A stretch of 64,000 nt of DNA from Fallopia convolvulus (Eukaryota; Streptophyta; Magnoliopsida; Caryophyllales; Polygonaceae). Below, piece after piece: positions 11,660 through 24,407 of this stretch. The translations under genes and the position numbers were made by a program. The notes under the pieces are model-generated. The model saw only the letters and a program-made list of their open reading frames with translations, did no database searches and was not told the DNA's origin. The stretch lies in NCBI GenBank assembly GCA_964016875.1, contig OZ024721.1, forward strand, positions 6,639,001 to 6,703,000, in the 5' to 3' direction. The number at the start of each line of letters is the position of its first letter. Positions within the stretch are counted from its first letter, which is position 1.

Positions 11660-11667
11660 GTTAAGAG

Positions 11668-13609
11668 TTATGGCTATAGTTGTCAAAAACTCTACCCGAT
11701 TCGATAATCTGACTCGAGTTGCTCGAAAGTTTTAAAGTTAAAATCGGACCGAAATTCAAGGGATTTAGAAAGCAATGAATGCAATTAATGTGAAAAGAGC
11801 TGAAACCTGAAATCTATGGGATTAGCCAAATTATTTTTTTTAACAAATTAATTTTAAATAGTATAATATATTTTGTTATTAAAATATAAAAAATATATTT
11901 TGATTATTAATAAATATTATTTTAATAATCATAAAAATTTGTTAATCTGGACTCATGAGGTTGAGCAGAACCCACATAATAACTTGTTATAACTAAAGCC
12001 AATTTGACCTTTTTAATTGACCCGAACCCGAAATGACCGAACTCAAACATAACCAAACTCGCACTTCATATTATTTATATATTATTTGCAAGATCCAATT
12101 TATATGATATCTATATATATATATATTCCACATCATTTACAACAACGATCATCATTACATAAAAATATAAAATTATATAATAAGTTTACAGATTTACAAA
12201 TAAATTCAATAAGGAAGGAGGTCATAATTATACAAAGATCTATAATACTATAAACTTAGGTTCTTGAACAATTAATGTTCATACAATTAATAAGATTATT
12301 TATAATTTCATTTCAAGCATATTATATAAATATTTATCATAACAAAGTGTAATAAATGCATATTGGATTCTCAATGAGATATCATAAGAAAAAGAAAAAT
12401 TAATATTACTTATCTAATTAAGTAGACCATAGAATTTAGTGCTTTTCTTATAACCCCTTTGGAGAATAGTGAAAGATTATATCTAACTATCCAATATACA
12501 CCATCTTAACAATAAATTTATAAAGAAAAAAATGTTTAACCGTACAATTTCATTTCCTAACTATCCAATTTCGTAACCGTACTTACATATCCTTTCATAT
12601 TCATCTTTTCTAGATTAGCTCAATTTTGCCATATTCATATTGCAACAATACACTCAAGTCCATACGGAAAAAAAAAATTGGCCAATTTTATATTTAAATG
12701 ATTATTGGATTAATAACATAATGTCCCATTTTGGCTTATCATTATTTGTTTAAGCAAAAAAAATCTAGACTTTGGGTCGACACTTTTGTCCCATCCAAAC
12801 CTCGGGACATTTAAATTGCCTAAATACGTATTTCTATTTTTTTTTCCAATCCATTTATGTAGCTATTTATCTATCTTCTATCTATCAACATATAAAAAAC
12901 TTTTTGGGAATAAACTATAACCATATAAAAAAACTTTTTGAGAATAAACTATCTATCTATATTTAAATTGCCCATTTAATTGACCTAATAACCTATATCT
13001 AATTTTCTTTGAAAAAAAAGAAAATGCAAAAAAATCTAAATCTATAAGAGACTATAATCTAATCTAATTTAATAATCATCCTGTAGAAATTTATGTACAT
13101 ATATATTCTACTTAATTTCATATAATTATTTAAATCATTTCTACATGCAAAGTTGTATTTTTAATCAATGTACAATAATTATTATGTTTACTTATTTTAA
13201 TAATTATATTATAAAGAAAAAATATTTTTTACATTCTATTTGAAATGTCATATTTTTTGCATAACATAGTACACATATAATAAAAAAATTATGAATAAGA
13301 ATTTAAGTTTTATAATTAATAAATAATCATCATAATATAAATAAATAGATAAGATTTTTTGCATTTCTAATACAAATTTTTGTTGTGTTAAATGGTCTAT
13401 AAATAGATAAACATATATAAATTATAAATTAGGAAAAAAAACCAAGTAATACTCATATATTCTACCCAAACTATTTGATGAACCATAAACAAAATCAATT
13501 GATATTAGCCCACCTCTTCAAAGTTGTTAAACACAAAAAAGAAAAGAAAAATATCTATAATTAATGGGAAGGATGATTTAAATAAATTGCAAAAAAAGAG
13601 AGATAAAGA
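11668..13609. other. AT-rich intergenic DNA with a small tandem duplication
   Basis: No gene recognised. A 33-bp unit (CATATAAAAAACTTTTTGGG plus AATAAACTAT) is duplicated in tandem at about 12889-12955. The rest is AT-rich with homopolymer runs. Confidence 0.5.
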
Positions 13610-13980
13610 AAAGCTCTTCAAATGAAACTTCTATGGAAAATTATTGCGGAACCTCACAACATTTGGGTTCGCATAATCAAAGAGAAATACCTCCGAAATA
13701 ATGACATCTTTTCGTACAAAATCAAACCAAATACGTCATGGCAATGGAGAAATTTAATCAAACTAAAACCTCTTTTTGAGAAAGGCCTCGTTTGGCAGGT
13801 AGGAGATGGAAAAACTGTGAACTTTTGGACGGATAGATGGGTTATGGACGAACCACTGATCCTCGTGATTGTCGTCCGTGCTCCATGACCGTCGAGGAAG
13901 TGGAGAAGATCATAAAGAATCATGGCTTTCCCTCTAACACCAATTATTATTGTCCTCTGCACGAGGTTGTCAATTGGGTG
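13610..13980 (+). pseudogene. LINE fragment (region after the reverse transcriptase domain)
   Basis: The translation from 13622 holds the segment that follows the RT domain in plant L1-type LINEs: WVRIIKEKYL, SWQWRNLIKLK, VWQVGDGKTVNFWTDRW. The frame breaks after about 88 codons near 13888. No 5' part, poly(A) tail or target duplication is visible. It abuts the truncated 3' side of the second gypsy element at about 13980, so this is a rearrangement or nested-insertion junction. Confidence 0.8.
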
Positions 13981-13984
13981 AGGG

Positions 13985-15595
13985 ATGGATAGGTTTGCTT
14001 TCTGAAGTACCCATTTACTTTAGGGGCTCTATTCCCTTTTTCCAAGTTGATTCTAAACTTCATGTTGGCCTTTAAAGCGTCTTCGGTGCAATTGATGCCC
14101 GCTACGTGGAAGATTTTGTACCAGATTAGTGAGATATGCTCGGAGGAGAAGATAGAGTTTTCCGTGTCTGACCTTTTGTGTGCTTATCGGTTGTGTCCGC
14201 TGAGGGATGGCCGTTTCACTTTTCATGCTATGGATGCCAAGAATCCATTGATCCCGAAATCTATGGTGAATGATAAGGATTAGGCGACCTACTTTTTCTT
14301 CGTGGAAAGATCAACCCTGGGTTCAACCTTCCAATTGGCCTTTTCCGACACATGGAGTTCCAAAGGTAAAAACTTGCCTCCTTGCCTTAGCTTTGTTTTT
14401 TGGATACTTACTCTCCTTACTGCTCTCTTTATTTTTTAATGCTCGCGCGTAGTCCCAGCGGGTTTGGATGCCCATGTTTTGGAATCGAAGGCATGCAGTA
14501 AGATCTTCGCCCTTCCCAAGGGGAGAAGGACCTACCAGAAATCTGTGGAGTTCATGCTTGAAGGCGAATCTAGTACCAAGAAGGCGGCTTTATTAGAAGA
14601 CCAATCAGACGGGGAGGACGATGCGAAGTCAGGTGATTCTGAGAAGACAATTGAAGATGGAATTCTCGCGTTTGTGGCGGCCACCAAAGCAACTGTGAAA
14701 CCCTCGGCGAAGCCCACTGGTATGCGTATTTCGTTGACTATTCTCTACCCGTTTTGACCTTCTCTCTCTTGACTTATATTTCACTTTTATTTTTCTTGGA
14801 AGTCTCCTCTTCTCTGGGGCGGAGCTTTTCCTCTGCGGCCATGATCCAATGCAAGTTGGGAACTAGCGACAAGAAACCTCCTTTGGACCCAAAGGTGAAA
14901 ACTGAGGTTGTTGCTAGGGCAACCCCGGTCAAACGGTCGTCGTCGGATGCCACGGAGGTTATTGATCTAGAAGACAAAGTTCCCTTGGATTTGTAGAAAA
15001 AGCTTCGCGATGCTCATGTCCCTAAGAAGCCTCGCTTGGATGCCCCCACCCCTGCCTTGGTTAGAGATGCTGGTTTGTTGGTTTGGAAAGTAGACATTTA
15101 CTTTTGTGTTGTCTTTCTCTCTTCCTTTACACACCGTCATAGTTGATATTTTGTTTGCATGCCTTGTAAGGCATGATGTAGGTATCGGATGTCGTAGATA
15201 AGGAAGAGAAGGGTTTGAAGGAGAACAAGTCAAGGTGGGACGCTGAGAAGGTTAGCTTGGAGAGGGAAGTGGTCGTTGCTGCTGAACGTCAAAAGGTGGA
15301 TGCTAGCAAAATCGTGAAGCTGACGGAAGTAGTCAAGCATCATTCCTGTCAGGTTGCTTCTGATCGATCCAATATCGTTGAGCTCGAAATCGCGAATAAG
15401 AAGATCCTTAAGGAAATCAGTGAAATCAGGTTGCTTCGGAAGAGGAGGCGGTGGATGATGACTTTGAGAAAGGTGATGGCAATCGTCAGGCTGACGTTGG
15501 AGCTATGCCCGAGGAGGGAAGGTTTGGATGACCCTTTGATGTTGGCGATGGTGACACGGATTAAGGTCGTGGCCCTTGTTAACTTTCCTCAATGA
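13985..15595 (+). pseudogene. Antisense extra gene of the second Tat element, partial
   Basis: The visible start encodes FLKYPFTLGALFPFSKLILN and then QLMPATWKILYQISEICSEE, the N-terminal part of the Transposase_28-like family that is cut off at the window edge in the first element. Coding segments are separated by intron-like stretches, for example CCAAAG|GTAAAAAC (about 14365) to CGCGTAG (about 14453), and CTG|GTATGCG (about 14720) to TTGGAAG (about 14803). The tail (15200-15590) is a charged coiled coil (LEREVVVAAERQKVDASKIV), as in the first element. The 5' end is truncated near 13985. Stops, for example TAG at 14995-14997, show decay. Confidence 0.68.
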
Positions 15596-16239
15596 TCTTT
15601 CTGTTTTTCTTTTTGTTGGACAAGTTTTAGATACAATGGTTTCTGGTTGTGCAGGCCGACTTGGGGCCAAAAACAATATCGTTCATGAATCGGACAGGAC
15701 TCCCCGCTAGAAGGGGGTTCGAATTATTTTGTGCGTGTTTTTATCTACGTTTTGCTTGATTTCCTTGCGTATTCTGCATGTATTTGTTTTGTTGTGTCCA
15801 ACCTTTGTGCACAGTTGTTCTGCACGACTAGGTGCTTCTTGTCGAAGGCTTTGAGATGAAGACCCCTGCAGAAGTCGTTCTTACTGGTGGCAGTTGTGTT
15901 TACCGAAGAGTGTCCTCAGGCGAGTGACGGCTATCGCGTCGATTCGTGCACTCGGGATGTTCCGTCGATCGAACATGTCTTTGGTCTAGGATTTAATACC
16001 ACTACCATTTGAGACTTTTGATTGTACGGGTCTTTACTCAAATGATGTATTCTATTCTATTCATTAATGACCTGAATAAAACATGCTTTATTTCTTATGA
16101 AATTAACACTACGTGAAAAGATACATGATCGATGGCAAGTATCGATGCAAACAAAGAGCATTCATTAACAAAGTAAACACTGCAACATGGTTTTCACACA
16201 GCATATAGTTTTCACAGGATCAAGTAGATTGCATACAAA
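15596..16239. other. Noncoding spacer between antisense gene and pol end of the second element
   Basis: This corresponds to the array-bearing spacer of the first element, but no tandem array is present here. It contains pyrimidine-rich blocks and no coding sequence that I recognise. Confidence 0.5.
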
Positions 16240-19200
16240 CTAGCTAAGGAACGAACTAAGATAGAACAAACTAATAACTAGAGATAAATGACCTCGAACG
16301 TCTCGCATTTGATGTGTGAAGGTTCCTGTCGGGAGTGCCTGGAAGGATATGGTTCGAGTTATCTTGTAACGCCCTTCCCATGTTGGGGCTAACTTTCCTG
16401 ACTTGGTTTCGATGGTGTTTTGGAAGACCTTCCGTAACACCCAATCACCCTCTTGCAAAGTTCGAACCCTAACATTCTGGTTATAACTCCGAATGACTTG
16501 TTGTTGGTGCCTATCTAGGCAAAGTCAAGCCTGGTCACGGAGCTCATCTGAGGTATCCAGGTCGGCCGATAACTCTAGACGGTTCTATTCTTCGGTCAAG
16601 AAACTGGAACGAGCTATGGGGATGAGAATTTCGGCGGGAATGACCGCTTCGCATCCATGCGTTAGAGAGAAAGGAGATTGACCGATTGCTACCTTAGGTG
16701 TTGTTCGGTTGGCCCATAGGACATAAGGTAGCTCATCGGCCCAATTTCCTTTGACAATGGCTCCTTTGGCTTTGCCCATTGGACTGGGGGTATCAAGGCA
16801 TCGAAGTAACCAAAGTTAATGTTTCAGTGCTTGTAGAAGTCTCTGGTCCCCTGACTTATGAATTGGGAGCCATTGTCACATACGATCTTCGATGGCACTC
16901 CAAAGCGGCAAAGGATATTTTTGGTGATGAAGGAGATTACCTGTTTATCCTTGATCTCTTGGTAAGCTTCGGCTTCGATCCACTTGGAGAAGTAATCGGT
17001 CATCGCTAGGAAGAATACTCTTTGCCCGGACGATGGGGGTAACTTCCCGACTATGTCCATTCCCCAGCGCATGAACAGCCATGGTGTGAGCGTGTGATAA
17101 AGCGGTTCAACAGGCTGGTGCGCGGTTGGCGCGTGCCTCTAGCAGGCGTCGCATTTACGGTAGAAGTCTATAGAAGCTTTTCGCATGGTGGGCCAGTACC
17201 ATCCCTGGCGAAGGGCCTTGTTTGATAGGCTCCTTCCTCCTGTATGATTTCCGCAATCTCCCTCATGAAGCTCCTCAAGAAGTCTCTGGACACCTCCCTT
17301 GGTTAAAAACTGTTGAAGCGTGCCTATCGTTGATCGATGGAAGAGCATTCCATTCTCAATTGTGAACCGTGTGGCTCTCACTTTCAGCATCTTGGCCTCT
17401 GTTTTATCTTTTGGAAGTTTCCCTTCGATCAGCCAATCGAGATATGTATGGGTCCATGGTTCCTTAATGACCTCGGAGGAGACGAGGGACTCTTCGTCAC
17501 GGACCAAGGTACTCGCTGCTCATGAAGTTTTTGACATCAACATCATCGCTGCTCATGAAGACGTCTCTACAATGCATGGAACCAAGAGGGATGACGTCTT
17601 CCGTCTTTTCTTGAGATTTACTACCATCATCGGTGAGGGTTCTTCTGATGGCCGGAACCATTATATGGACCATTGGAATCACAAGGTACTCGTCAGGATT
17701 GATGGTTGAAGCTCAACGGGAGAGAGAATCTGCCTGGGCGTTCTGCTCTCTCGGGATCTGCATGAAGGATATATTCTCGAACTGAGGAATTAAATCCTTC
17801 ACCACTCCTAAGTAAGTTACCATTCTTTCATCTCTGGCTTCGTATAACCCTAAAATCTGATTGACTATCAACAACGAATCACAACTAACCTCAATCTTCT
17901 GTATGGCCAGGTCTTATAGACTGTGCCGCCCTATCCCAATGTGTCGATTTTTAGACTACCCATATCCCTACTCCACCAGCATTGGATGCATCGTCTGTGT
18001 GAAGCGTCCATTTTACTAGGGACGTGCTTCTAGCGTCATCAATTCTATTGGCTCTACTCTTTTTCCGTATTAGGACTAAAATCGACCACAAAGTTATCCA
18101 ATGCTTGGGATTTCAACGCGGTCCGGGGCTCATACTGGATGTCGAATCCGCTCAGATGAATTGCCTACTTAGCCATTCGCCCCGTATACACGGGTTTGTG
18201 CATGACCGTTTTCAAGGGATGTGTGGTCCTAACCACGATCGTGTGTGACTCAAAGTAAGGGAGGAGCTTATTGGAGCACATGACCAGTGCTAGCACCAAT
18301 TTTTCCAAGGAAGAGTAACGAGTTTTCGCTGGTAGGAGAGTTCTACTTACATAATACACAGGTTGTTGTTGTCCATCTTGTTCTCGAACGAGCACCCCAC
18401 TGATGGCTTGCTTCGTGACTGCCAGGTACAAAGACAATACCTCTCCGTTTTCCGATTTTGCTAGGATCAGAGGATCGGAGAAGTATTTTTTCAACTCCTG
18501 GAAGGCTTCCTCATGTCTTTGAGTCCATTGGAAGCACTTGTTCTTTCTAAGCACTTCATAGAATAGACGACAGCGATTTGCAGATTTGGAAATAAACCTA
18601 TTCAACACAGCAATCTTCCCGTTGAGCTTTTGGACATCTTTCACACATCTTGGTGACTTCAGCGATACTATTGCACGAACCTGTTCTGGGCTCGCTTCTA
18701 TTCCTCTCAGGGTGACTAAGTACCCAAGAAATTTCCCTGTTTTCACGCCGAAAGTACACTTATGCGGGTTTAACTTCATGTTGTACCGCTTTAGGATCTT
18801 GAACGCCTCTTCTAAATGACGACGATGGTCTACGACTTTCTTTGACTTGACACGAATGTCATCTATATATACTTCCATGGTCTATCCGATCTGGTTTTGG
18901 AACATCTTGTTCTCCAGTCTCTGGTATGTAGCACCAGCATTTCGCAGTCCGAAAGGCATGACTTTGTAGTTGTAGGTTCCTTTGCTAGTTATGAAAGTTG
19001 TCTTCTCTTGATCGCTTTCCTCCATCCAGATTTGGTTGTATCCACTGAAGGCATCCATGAATGTCAACAACTCATGACCCGTCGTGGCATCTACCAATGA
19101 ATCAATGTGAGGTAACGGAAATGAATCCTTGTGACAAGCCTTATTCAAATCCGTGAAGTCTACACACATCCTCCACTTTCCATTTTTCTTGGGTGCGACC

Positions 19201-21896
19201 ACCATGTTTGCTATCCATTCTAGATATTTGACTTCTTTAATCTTGCCAGTCTCCATTAGCTTTCCAACTTCCTCATCTACTATCTTGTTCCTCTCCTCGA
19301 CAAATTTCCTTCTCTTCTATTTTACTATTGGGTGATTTGGATTCACATTTAACTTGTGTGTGATGACCTTCGGGTCGATTCCTACCATGTCCTCGTGAGA
19401 CCCCGCGAAGCATTCCGTGTTTTTACTCAAGAAATCTATCAGCTCGCTCCTCATAGACGCTTCCAAATCTGTACCAATCTTGAAGGACCGATTGAGGTTT
19501 GTTTGGTCTATGACCACTTCTTCCACCTGCTCGTCTTCTTTTTCTTTTTCTTTTGGCGTGGTGGAATTTTTTTGTCCCCGTTAGTTGCTATGCTGACTTT
19601 TGATTGATTGTTGGTTTCAAAGCCAACTTATAGCATTTTTCTGATCTCCTCGAATCTCCTGAACCCCCCAGAGCGTAGGGAATTTTAACGTCTGATGGTA
19701 CGTCGAAGGGACTACCCTCATATCGTGGAGCCATGGTCTTCCCATTATAACATTATAGCATGAAGGGCAATCCATGACAGAGTATCTAACCTGGATGTTT
19801 ATGCCCTTCACATACGTGCGAAGGACGATGTCACCTACAGTGTGCTTCACTTCTCCACTGAACCCTACCAGCGCGGTTGGGTTCTTCTCTACGTCATACT
19901 CTCTTAATCCCATCTCCTTCAATGCTCCTAGTGTCATGAGATTGGTGGAGCTTCCGGTATCAATGAGAAATCGTTTGACCAAGACGTTCCCTATTGAAAG
20001 GGAGATCACTAGACCATCATGGTGAGGTCCTTCGAGACCATTGACGTCATCTTCGTCAAAGTGAATCGCGAGATTGATGACGTCTTTCTTCATCTGAACA
20101 GGGTGACGGAAAACATTTTCTCTGGCATTCCTCTTGGCTGTCGAGTATGTGAGACCGCATACACTCGATCCCCCAGTGATTACGTTCACGACCTTGGCGG
20201 GTACTGGCGACGCAGGCCTTCCCGCACCTGAATCCTCCACCACGTTCAGAGGAACTTGTGTGTTGGGTGCTACTTCCATAATTCTCCCTCGGGACACGAG
20301 GTAAGCAATCTTTCTTCTTAGCGCTAAGCACTCTTTGGTTATATGACCGTAGTCGTCGTGAAAGTTGCACCACTTGATCATATCCTTGTCTGGGTATGGC
20401 TTCTCATTCCTTTTAGGCTACCTTACGCCCCAGACCGTCAGGGTTATGTTCGTTATGAGATCTTCAGGGGATATACCTAAGTTGAACTCGTCGTATTTCG
20501 GCGGTAAAGGCTTGGTGGGCCTGGCTTCGTCGACGTTTACCTTCACCGTGTCGCAGTGAGCGCGCCGGTATGGTTGGTCCGATGTGGCCTTCTTCTCTAC
20601 CCTTTCCCAAACGCTTACGGGTTTCCTCAACTTCAGATCTTCCTTAAGCCTGATTTGAGCGAGGGCCTTTGTTTGGACATCTTCGAAGCTATGGCAAGGA
20701 TGCCTGGTGAGTTCCTTGTAGAGAGATCTCCATCCTGATTAACCCCCTGGTGGAAAGCTTCCATGGCAGTTGGCACGTCACATTGCGGGATAGAGATCTT
20801 CTCGCGGTTAAACCTATACAGATATTCCTAAGTAGATTCTTCCGGCTTTTGGATAATCCGATACGAATTGCTGGATTGCTTCTCGAACCTTCGGCTGCTA
20901 GCGAATTAGACTTTGAATGAATCCATCAACTCAGCGAAAGAGCGGATACTTCCTCGCGGAAGGTTAATGAACCATTTCAGAGCCGGTCCTGCGAGAGCCG
21001 CTCCAAAGCCCTTACACATTAGTGCTTCCCGAGAGTGATATGGGACGGCGCTGGTCATCAATTTTTGCTTAAATATAGCCACATGTTCATCTGGATCCCC
21101 CGTTCCATTGTATGGACTCATGCTTGGAACAGAGAACTTCTTGGGTATCTCGACTTGAGCGATGTTAGGAGCGAAGGGTGACTCATCATAACCGTCAAAC
21201 CGCCTCTTTCTCGATGGGTCGAGGGACCCTAGGGATCTTAGCGAGTTGCTCATTGAACATCTTAAACTGGTTTCGGACGATGTCTTCCAGGTTTCGGGGA
21301 CGACGGCGGTCCCAATCCTCTTCATCATCCATGAGATCATCCTCAAAGCACCGAGGGCTAACTTCTCGTGCCGATCGAAGGTGAACGGGTGCTCTTACAT
21401 CCCCTCCTGTGTGGTCTTCCTGCGCGGGGGTGATGGATGGAACCCCATGGACGGTTGTTGGTGGGGTAACATACTCCGCTCCGGTGAATCTTTCGCGTCG
21501 GTCGGTGGGGTTTTGAGATGAACCTTCTCCCCCACTGGCTCGCGTTCGGTCCGTCGTTCGGGCGCATGGGCCGATGGAGGAGACGGATCGTAGTTGAGAG
21601 CGCAACCCTTCGTTATCGGCGGTTAGTTGCGCAATGCTAGTTTTGTGCTTTTCATTGCAAGCATGTTGATCTGTCAACTCTTTCTCAAGAGCTTGAAGCC
21701 TTTGGGCAAATTCTGACAACTCGGTGTGGAGCGCTGCCGATGCGTCCAGGTGTCCGCCTTCGTCTCCCCCAACGTCCTGCTCCTGGTTTCTTTCGTCGGA
21801 GTTGCTAATGGCAATCTTTCGATTTCCTCTTATCTGGAACGATGAACCCTTTTCGACCGTAAGGCCCCACGGTGGGCGCCAAATTGTTTTGGACAA
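16240..21896 (-). pseudogene. gag-pol remnant of the second Tat element
   Basis: Pieces in order on the minus strand: Gag N-terminus with a coiled region and capsid (21896-20906), linker (20630-20418), and aspartic protease with FLIDTGSS (20381-19617). Reverse transcriptase follows, with WRMCVDFTDLNKACHKDSFP (19256-18882) and VYIDDI (18878-18165), then a degraded RNase H region (18165-17700). Integrase has an HHCC finger ending CDAC (17507-17139) and a core starting MRWGMDIVGKLP with CDNGSQF (17072-16824). C-terminal pieces lie at 16779-16240. In-frame stops include TAG at 18879-18881 just before the YIDD motif and a TAG in place of Trp near 18165. Several frameshifts occur. It is non-functional. 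Confidence 0.9.
21863..21881 (-). other. Primer-binding site of the second element
   Basis: The minus strand reads TGGCGCCCACCGTGGGGCC, starting three bases after the LTR end (…CAAAACA, AAT spacer). TGGCGCC-type primer sites are common in plant Tat elements. I do not assign the tRNA. Confidence 0.75.
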
Positions 21897-22400
21897 AAAA
21901 TTAACGACCTAACTTTTGTCCTTAATTGGGGCTATGATCGAGTCGATTCAAGGGAAGTCGATGGAAAAGACAAATGGATTGATTCAAGAAGTAGTTACAA
22001 GTGCTTCTCTTTCGAGAGCTAGAGTTGGTTTCTTTTCGTACATGTGAATGAATAAAATCCCCCTAAGACCTATTAAACTAGCCATTTTCCACATTTTCTC
22101 CACGATGTCCATGTCGCTATGGTGTATCTCAACTTCTGACCACCTTCCCATGATTGTCGGAGATGATAACTGTCGCGAACTGTCGACTCCTGGATGTGTT
22201 TCCTCTTCTTGTGATCGTAGCCTTCTTTCTTCATTTAGGTGATCATTAACTTCTTCCTGCTTTTCATGATTTCTGTCTTCGCGTATGATCGTGATGTGCC
22301 TTTTATTTCTGGCTGCTATTGCATGAATGGGCTTGTTTATTTTGGGCCTAACAAAGGCCGGGCTTGTTGAATGTCTCTATGGAATGGTGTCGATGTCACC
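21885..22400 (-). repeat. 5' LTR of the second element (outer limit inferred)
   Basis: The inner end (plus strand TGTTTTGGAC at 21885) is fixed by the primer-binding site. The outer end is put at GTCACCA near 22400, giving a TG...CA unit of about 516 bp on the minus strand, because sequence beyond it reads as gag of another element. There is no second LTR to confirm it. Confidence 0.5.
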
Positions 22401-23936
22401 ATAGTCAATTTATGCTCTCCTTGTTCTTGAGCCGATTGCAAGGTCCCACCTTCGCTCTTAAAAGATCAAGCAACCTCCTTTGAGTGTGTTTTAGGGTCCG
22501 GTCCCTTCCTTCAAGTCTCTCTCTACTCACACTCCGACTTTGACTTCGTTGTCTTTTCTTGTTTTTGCCCTGGTCACGTCTAGGCTCGGGATTTTCAGAA
22601 GGAATATAGCGATCATCACACTCGCACGAAAAATCGCATTGATAGCCAGAGCCATGATCGTAGTTTGACTAGCCGTAATCGCGGCCATTGTCACCACGGT
22701 CGCGGTCTCTCCCGCCGCGGTCGCGGCTTCGTCCGCGGCGATCTCTGCGATTTTCGGGTTCGCTTGAATCGTCCGAGGACGGGTCGCTGGACTAAGGGGG
22801 TTCTCGGCTGGAGACCTCTTGCGCGGGGGCGACTCATTATAATTGTCCCTTCGCCGACTTCTTAGCGCCCTACGATCGCTATCATAATCAACTTGCATCT
22901 CCTTTGATTCGTCAAAGCTTATTGGTTGAGTACTATGGCAGTTATCGACGAATTCAATAACACTAGCAAGTCGTTGAGTAGTCCTTTCAATTGTTGATTC
23001 GTTGACAGGGCGCTTTCCTTGAACCTTGTCCAAGGAATGCTTCAGCCTAGCGATTTCTTCCTAGGCTTGGTCCAAGCGCGACTCAGCCTCTACACACCTA
23101 GTTTGGTACTTCTCATTCTCTCTCAAAGTAGTAGCCAAAGCATGTATGATCACATCTTCTTCTTCATCCCCAGCGGCTGTGGATGCCCCTTTCCCGCTGT
23201 TTGGAGCGGATGACAAAGTCATGCGATTGTCAACTCGAACGAGATTGGACCCAGCATGGCTGGATTTGCCTTGTTCAAAGCGAGGGCTAACCAAATTAGG
23301 GTTTGGCTCGCGAATGGAAAGCGAAGGCTCGGAAATTCGCAACCCATGGTCACGGTTCTCTAAACCGCAGGTGCGGTTTGATTGGTCGTGGTCACGGATC
23401 TGCTCAGTGATCGCGATCGCTTGCACCGAGGTGTTTCGATCTTGAGCTCTTCGATTATTCTCGGTTTCAGCGACACGCATCGCTGAATCCCAAGCTTGAT
23501 CAAATCCACTAGATTCAGACCACAAAATACTACAACTGACGATTCTGTCGCTTGACTCGGGCCCCTGACGATCTGTGCGATGAACAGTTGTATTAGCGAG
23601 AGGGGTCGGGTCACAGTTCAAGTCGTTTCCGAGCACAAAGGTCTGATCTTCCGAGCGAATATCGGGATTAGACTGATCAACTTGCATTAGAGATTGATTT
23701 TCCGAGCGATTTTCGGAAATCGCGCCTTCATTCGCCGAACCGCGGTAACGGGGGACTGAGCCGCGGTCGCGGTTCACTATGTCGCGATTGCGGTTTTCTT
23801 CGTTGGGATTATCTCGCTCGTTTTTGCTTCGCGACGGTGCCCCAAGGTCTCCAAAAACAACTTCTTGATTTTCATGGATCGATTCCAATACCATAATTGC
23901 GTGGATCGAGTACTCGTTTCCCACAGACGGCGCCAA
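22401..23936 (-). pseudogene. gag N-terminal remnant of the third element
   Basis: The minus-strand reading from 23936 gives a hydrophilic, Asn/Arg/Glu-rich protein with many repeats of R, D, N and S. It ends in a heptad-like stretch (VIIHALATTLRENEKYQTRC). A stop near 23061 and a frame change split it from a second part (23033-22527) that reads MDKVQGKRPVNESTIERTTQ and then an Arg/Asp/Gly-rich basic stretch. It is not similar to the Gag of the other two elements except in position after the primer-binding site. No capsid domain remains. Confidence 0.55.
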
Positions 23937-24407
23937 TTGTTAGTGCACAAAAATTCTGCCTTCAATGCACTAATTGAATGCTCCTCCTTCCTCTTCCATT
24001 CCAACTGTCTCTTAACATGTAACATGCAAAACAATGGACACAAGGGGCGGGGACCCCCTAATTCACCTTCGATGCCTAAGTTATCGATTGAGTGTCGAGG
24101 AATAAACAAGAAAGCTAGAGAATCAGCGAGTATGAATCTCCTTGAGCAGTCGAGCTAAGCGAAAATTAGCTTGTTCAAGCTCTCAATCTGTATATCAATA
24201 TATCTTCTCTACACATCGAAGACGTGTATTTGTAATGGAAGAAGGAGAGCTAGGGGGCCGAAATTTCTGTCTTTAAGGCCGAAAATTATATCCCTTGGGC
24301 TGGCCAACTGCCTTAAAGCCCAAGCAATTAATATTTTATCCTCTTCTCCGAGTAAAATTCTATCTTTAATGAAAGATAAAATCTCCCATTAATTTACATA
24401 ACCACCA
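22401..24407 (-). mobile_element. Third gypsy element: LTR, primer site and gag fragment
   Basis: A primer-binding site (minus strand TGGCGCCGTCTGTGGGAA, 23935-23918) is followed by a gag-like region (23936 to about 22401). The LTR starts at 23938 on the plus strand (TGTTAGTGCAC). Its outer end is uncertain; ACCACCA at 24407 is a candidate. The gag region stops at the LTR of the second element and no pol of this family occurs in the window, so it is a truncated, nested remnant. Confidence 0.7.

Larger units (their letters stand above)
13985..22400 (-). mobile_element. Second Tat-lineage gypsy element, decayed, 3' LTR missing
   Basis: Layout matches the first element: LTR (about 22400-21885), primer-binding site, gag-pol on the minus strand (21896-16240), then an antisense gene on the plus strand (about 13985-15595). 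The left LTR is absent: the antisense gene stops abruptly against LINE sequence near 13980. Many stops and frameshifts show it is older than the element at 1-8865. Its right LTR directly abuts gag sequence of a third element, suggesting insertion into that element. Confidence 0.85.

Noticed and set aside
13985..15595. Plus-strand frames taken as a host gene of unknown function
   Set aside because: They lie antisense at the 3' side of a gypsy element and match the same layout at 2-2113, so they belong to the transposon.
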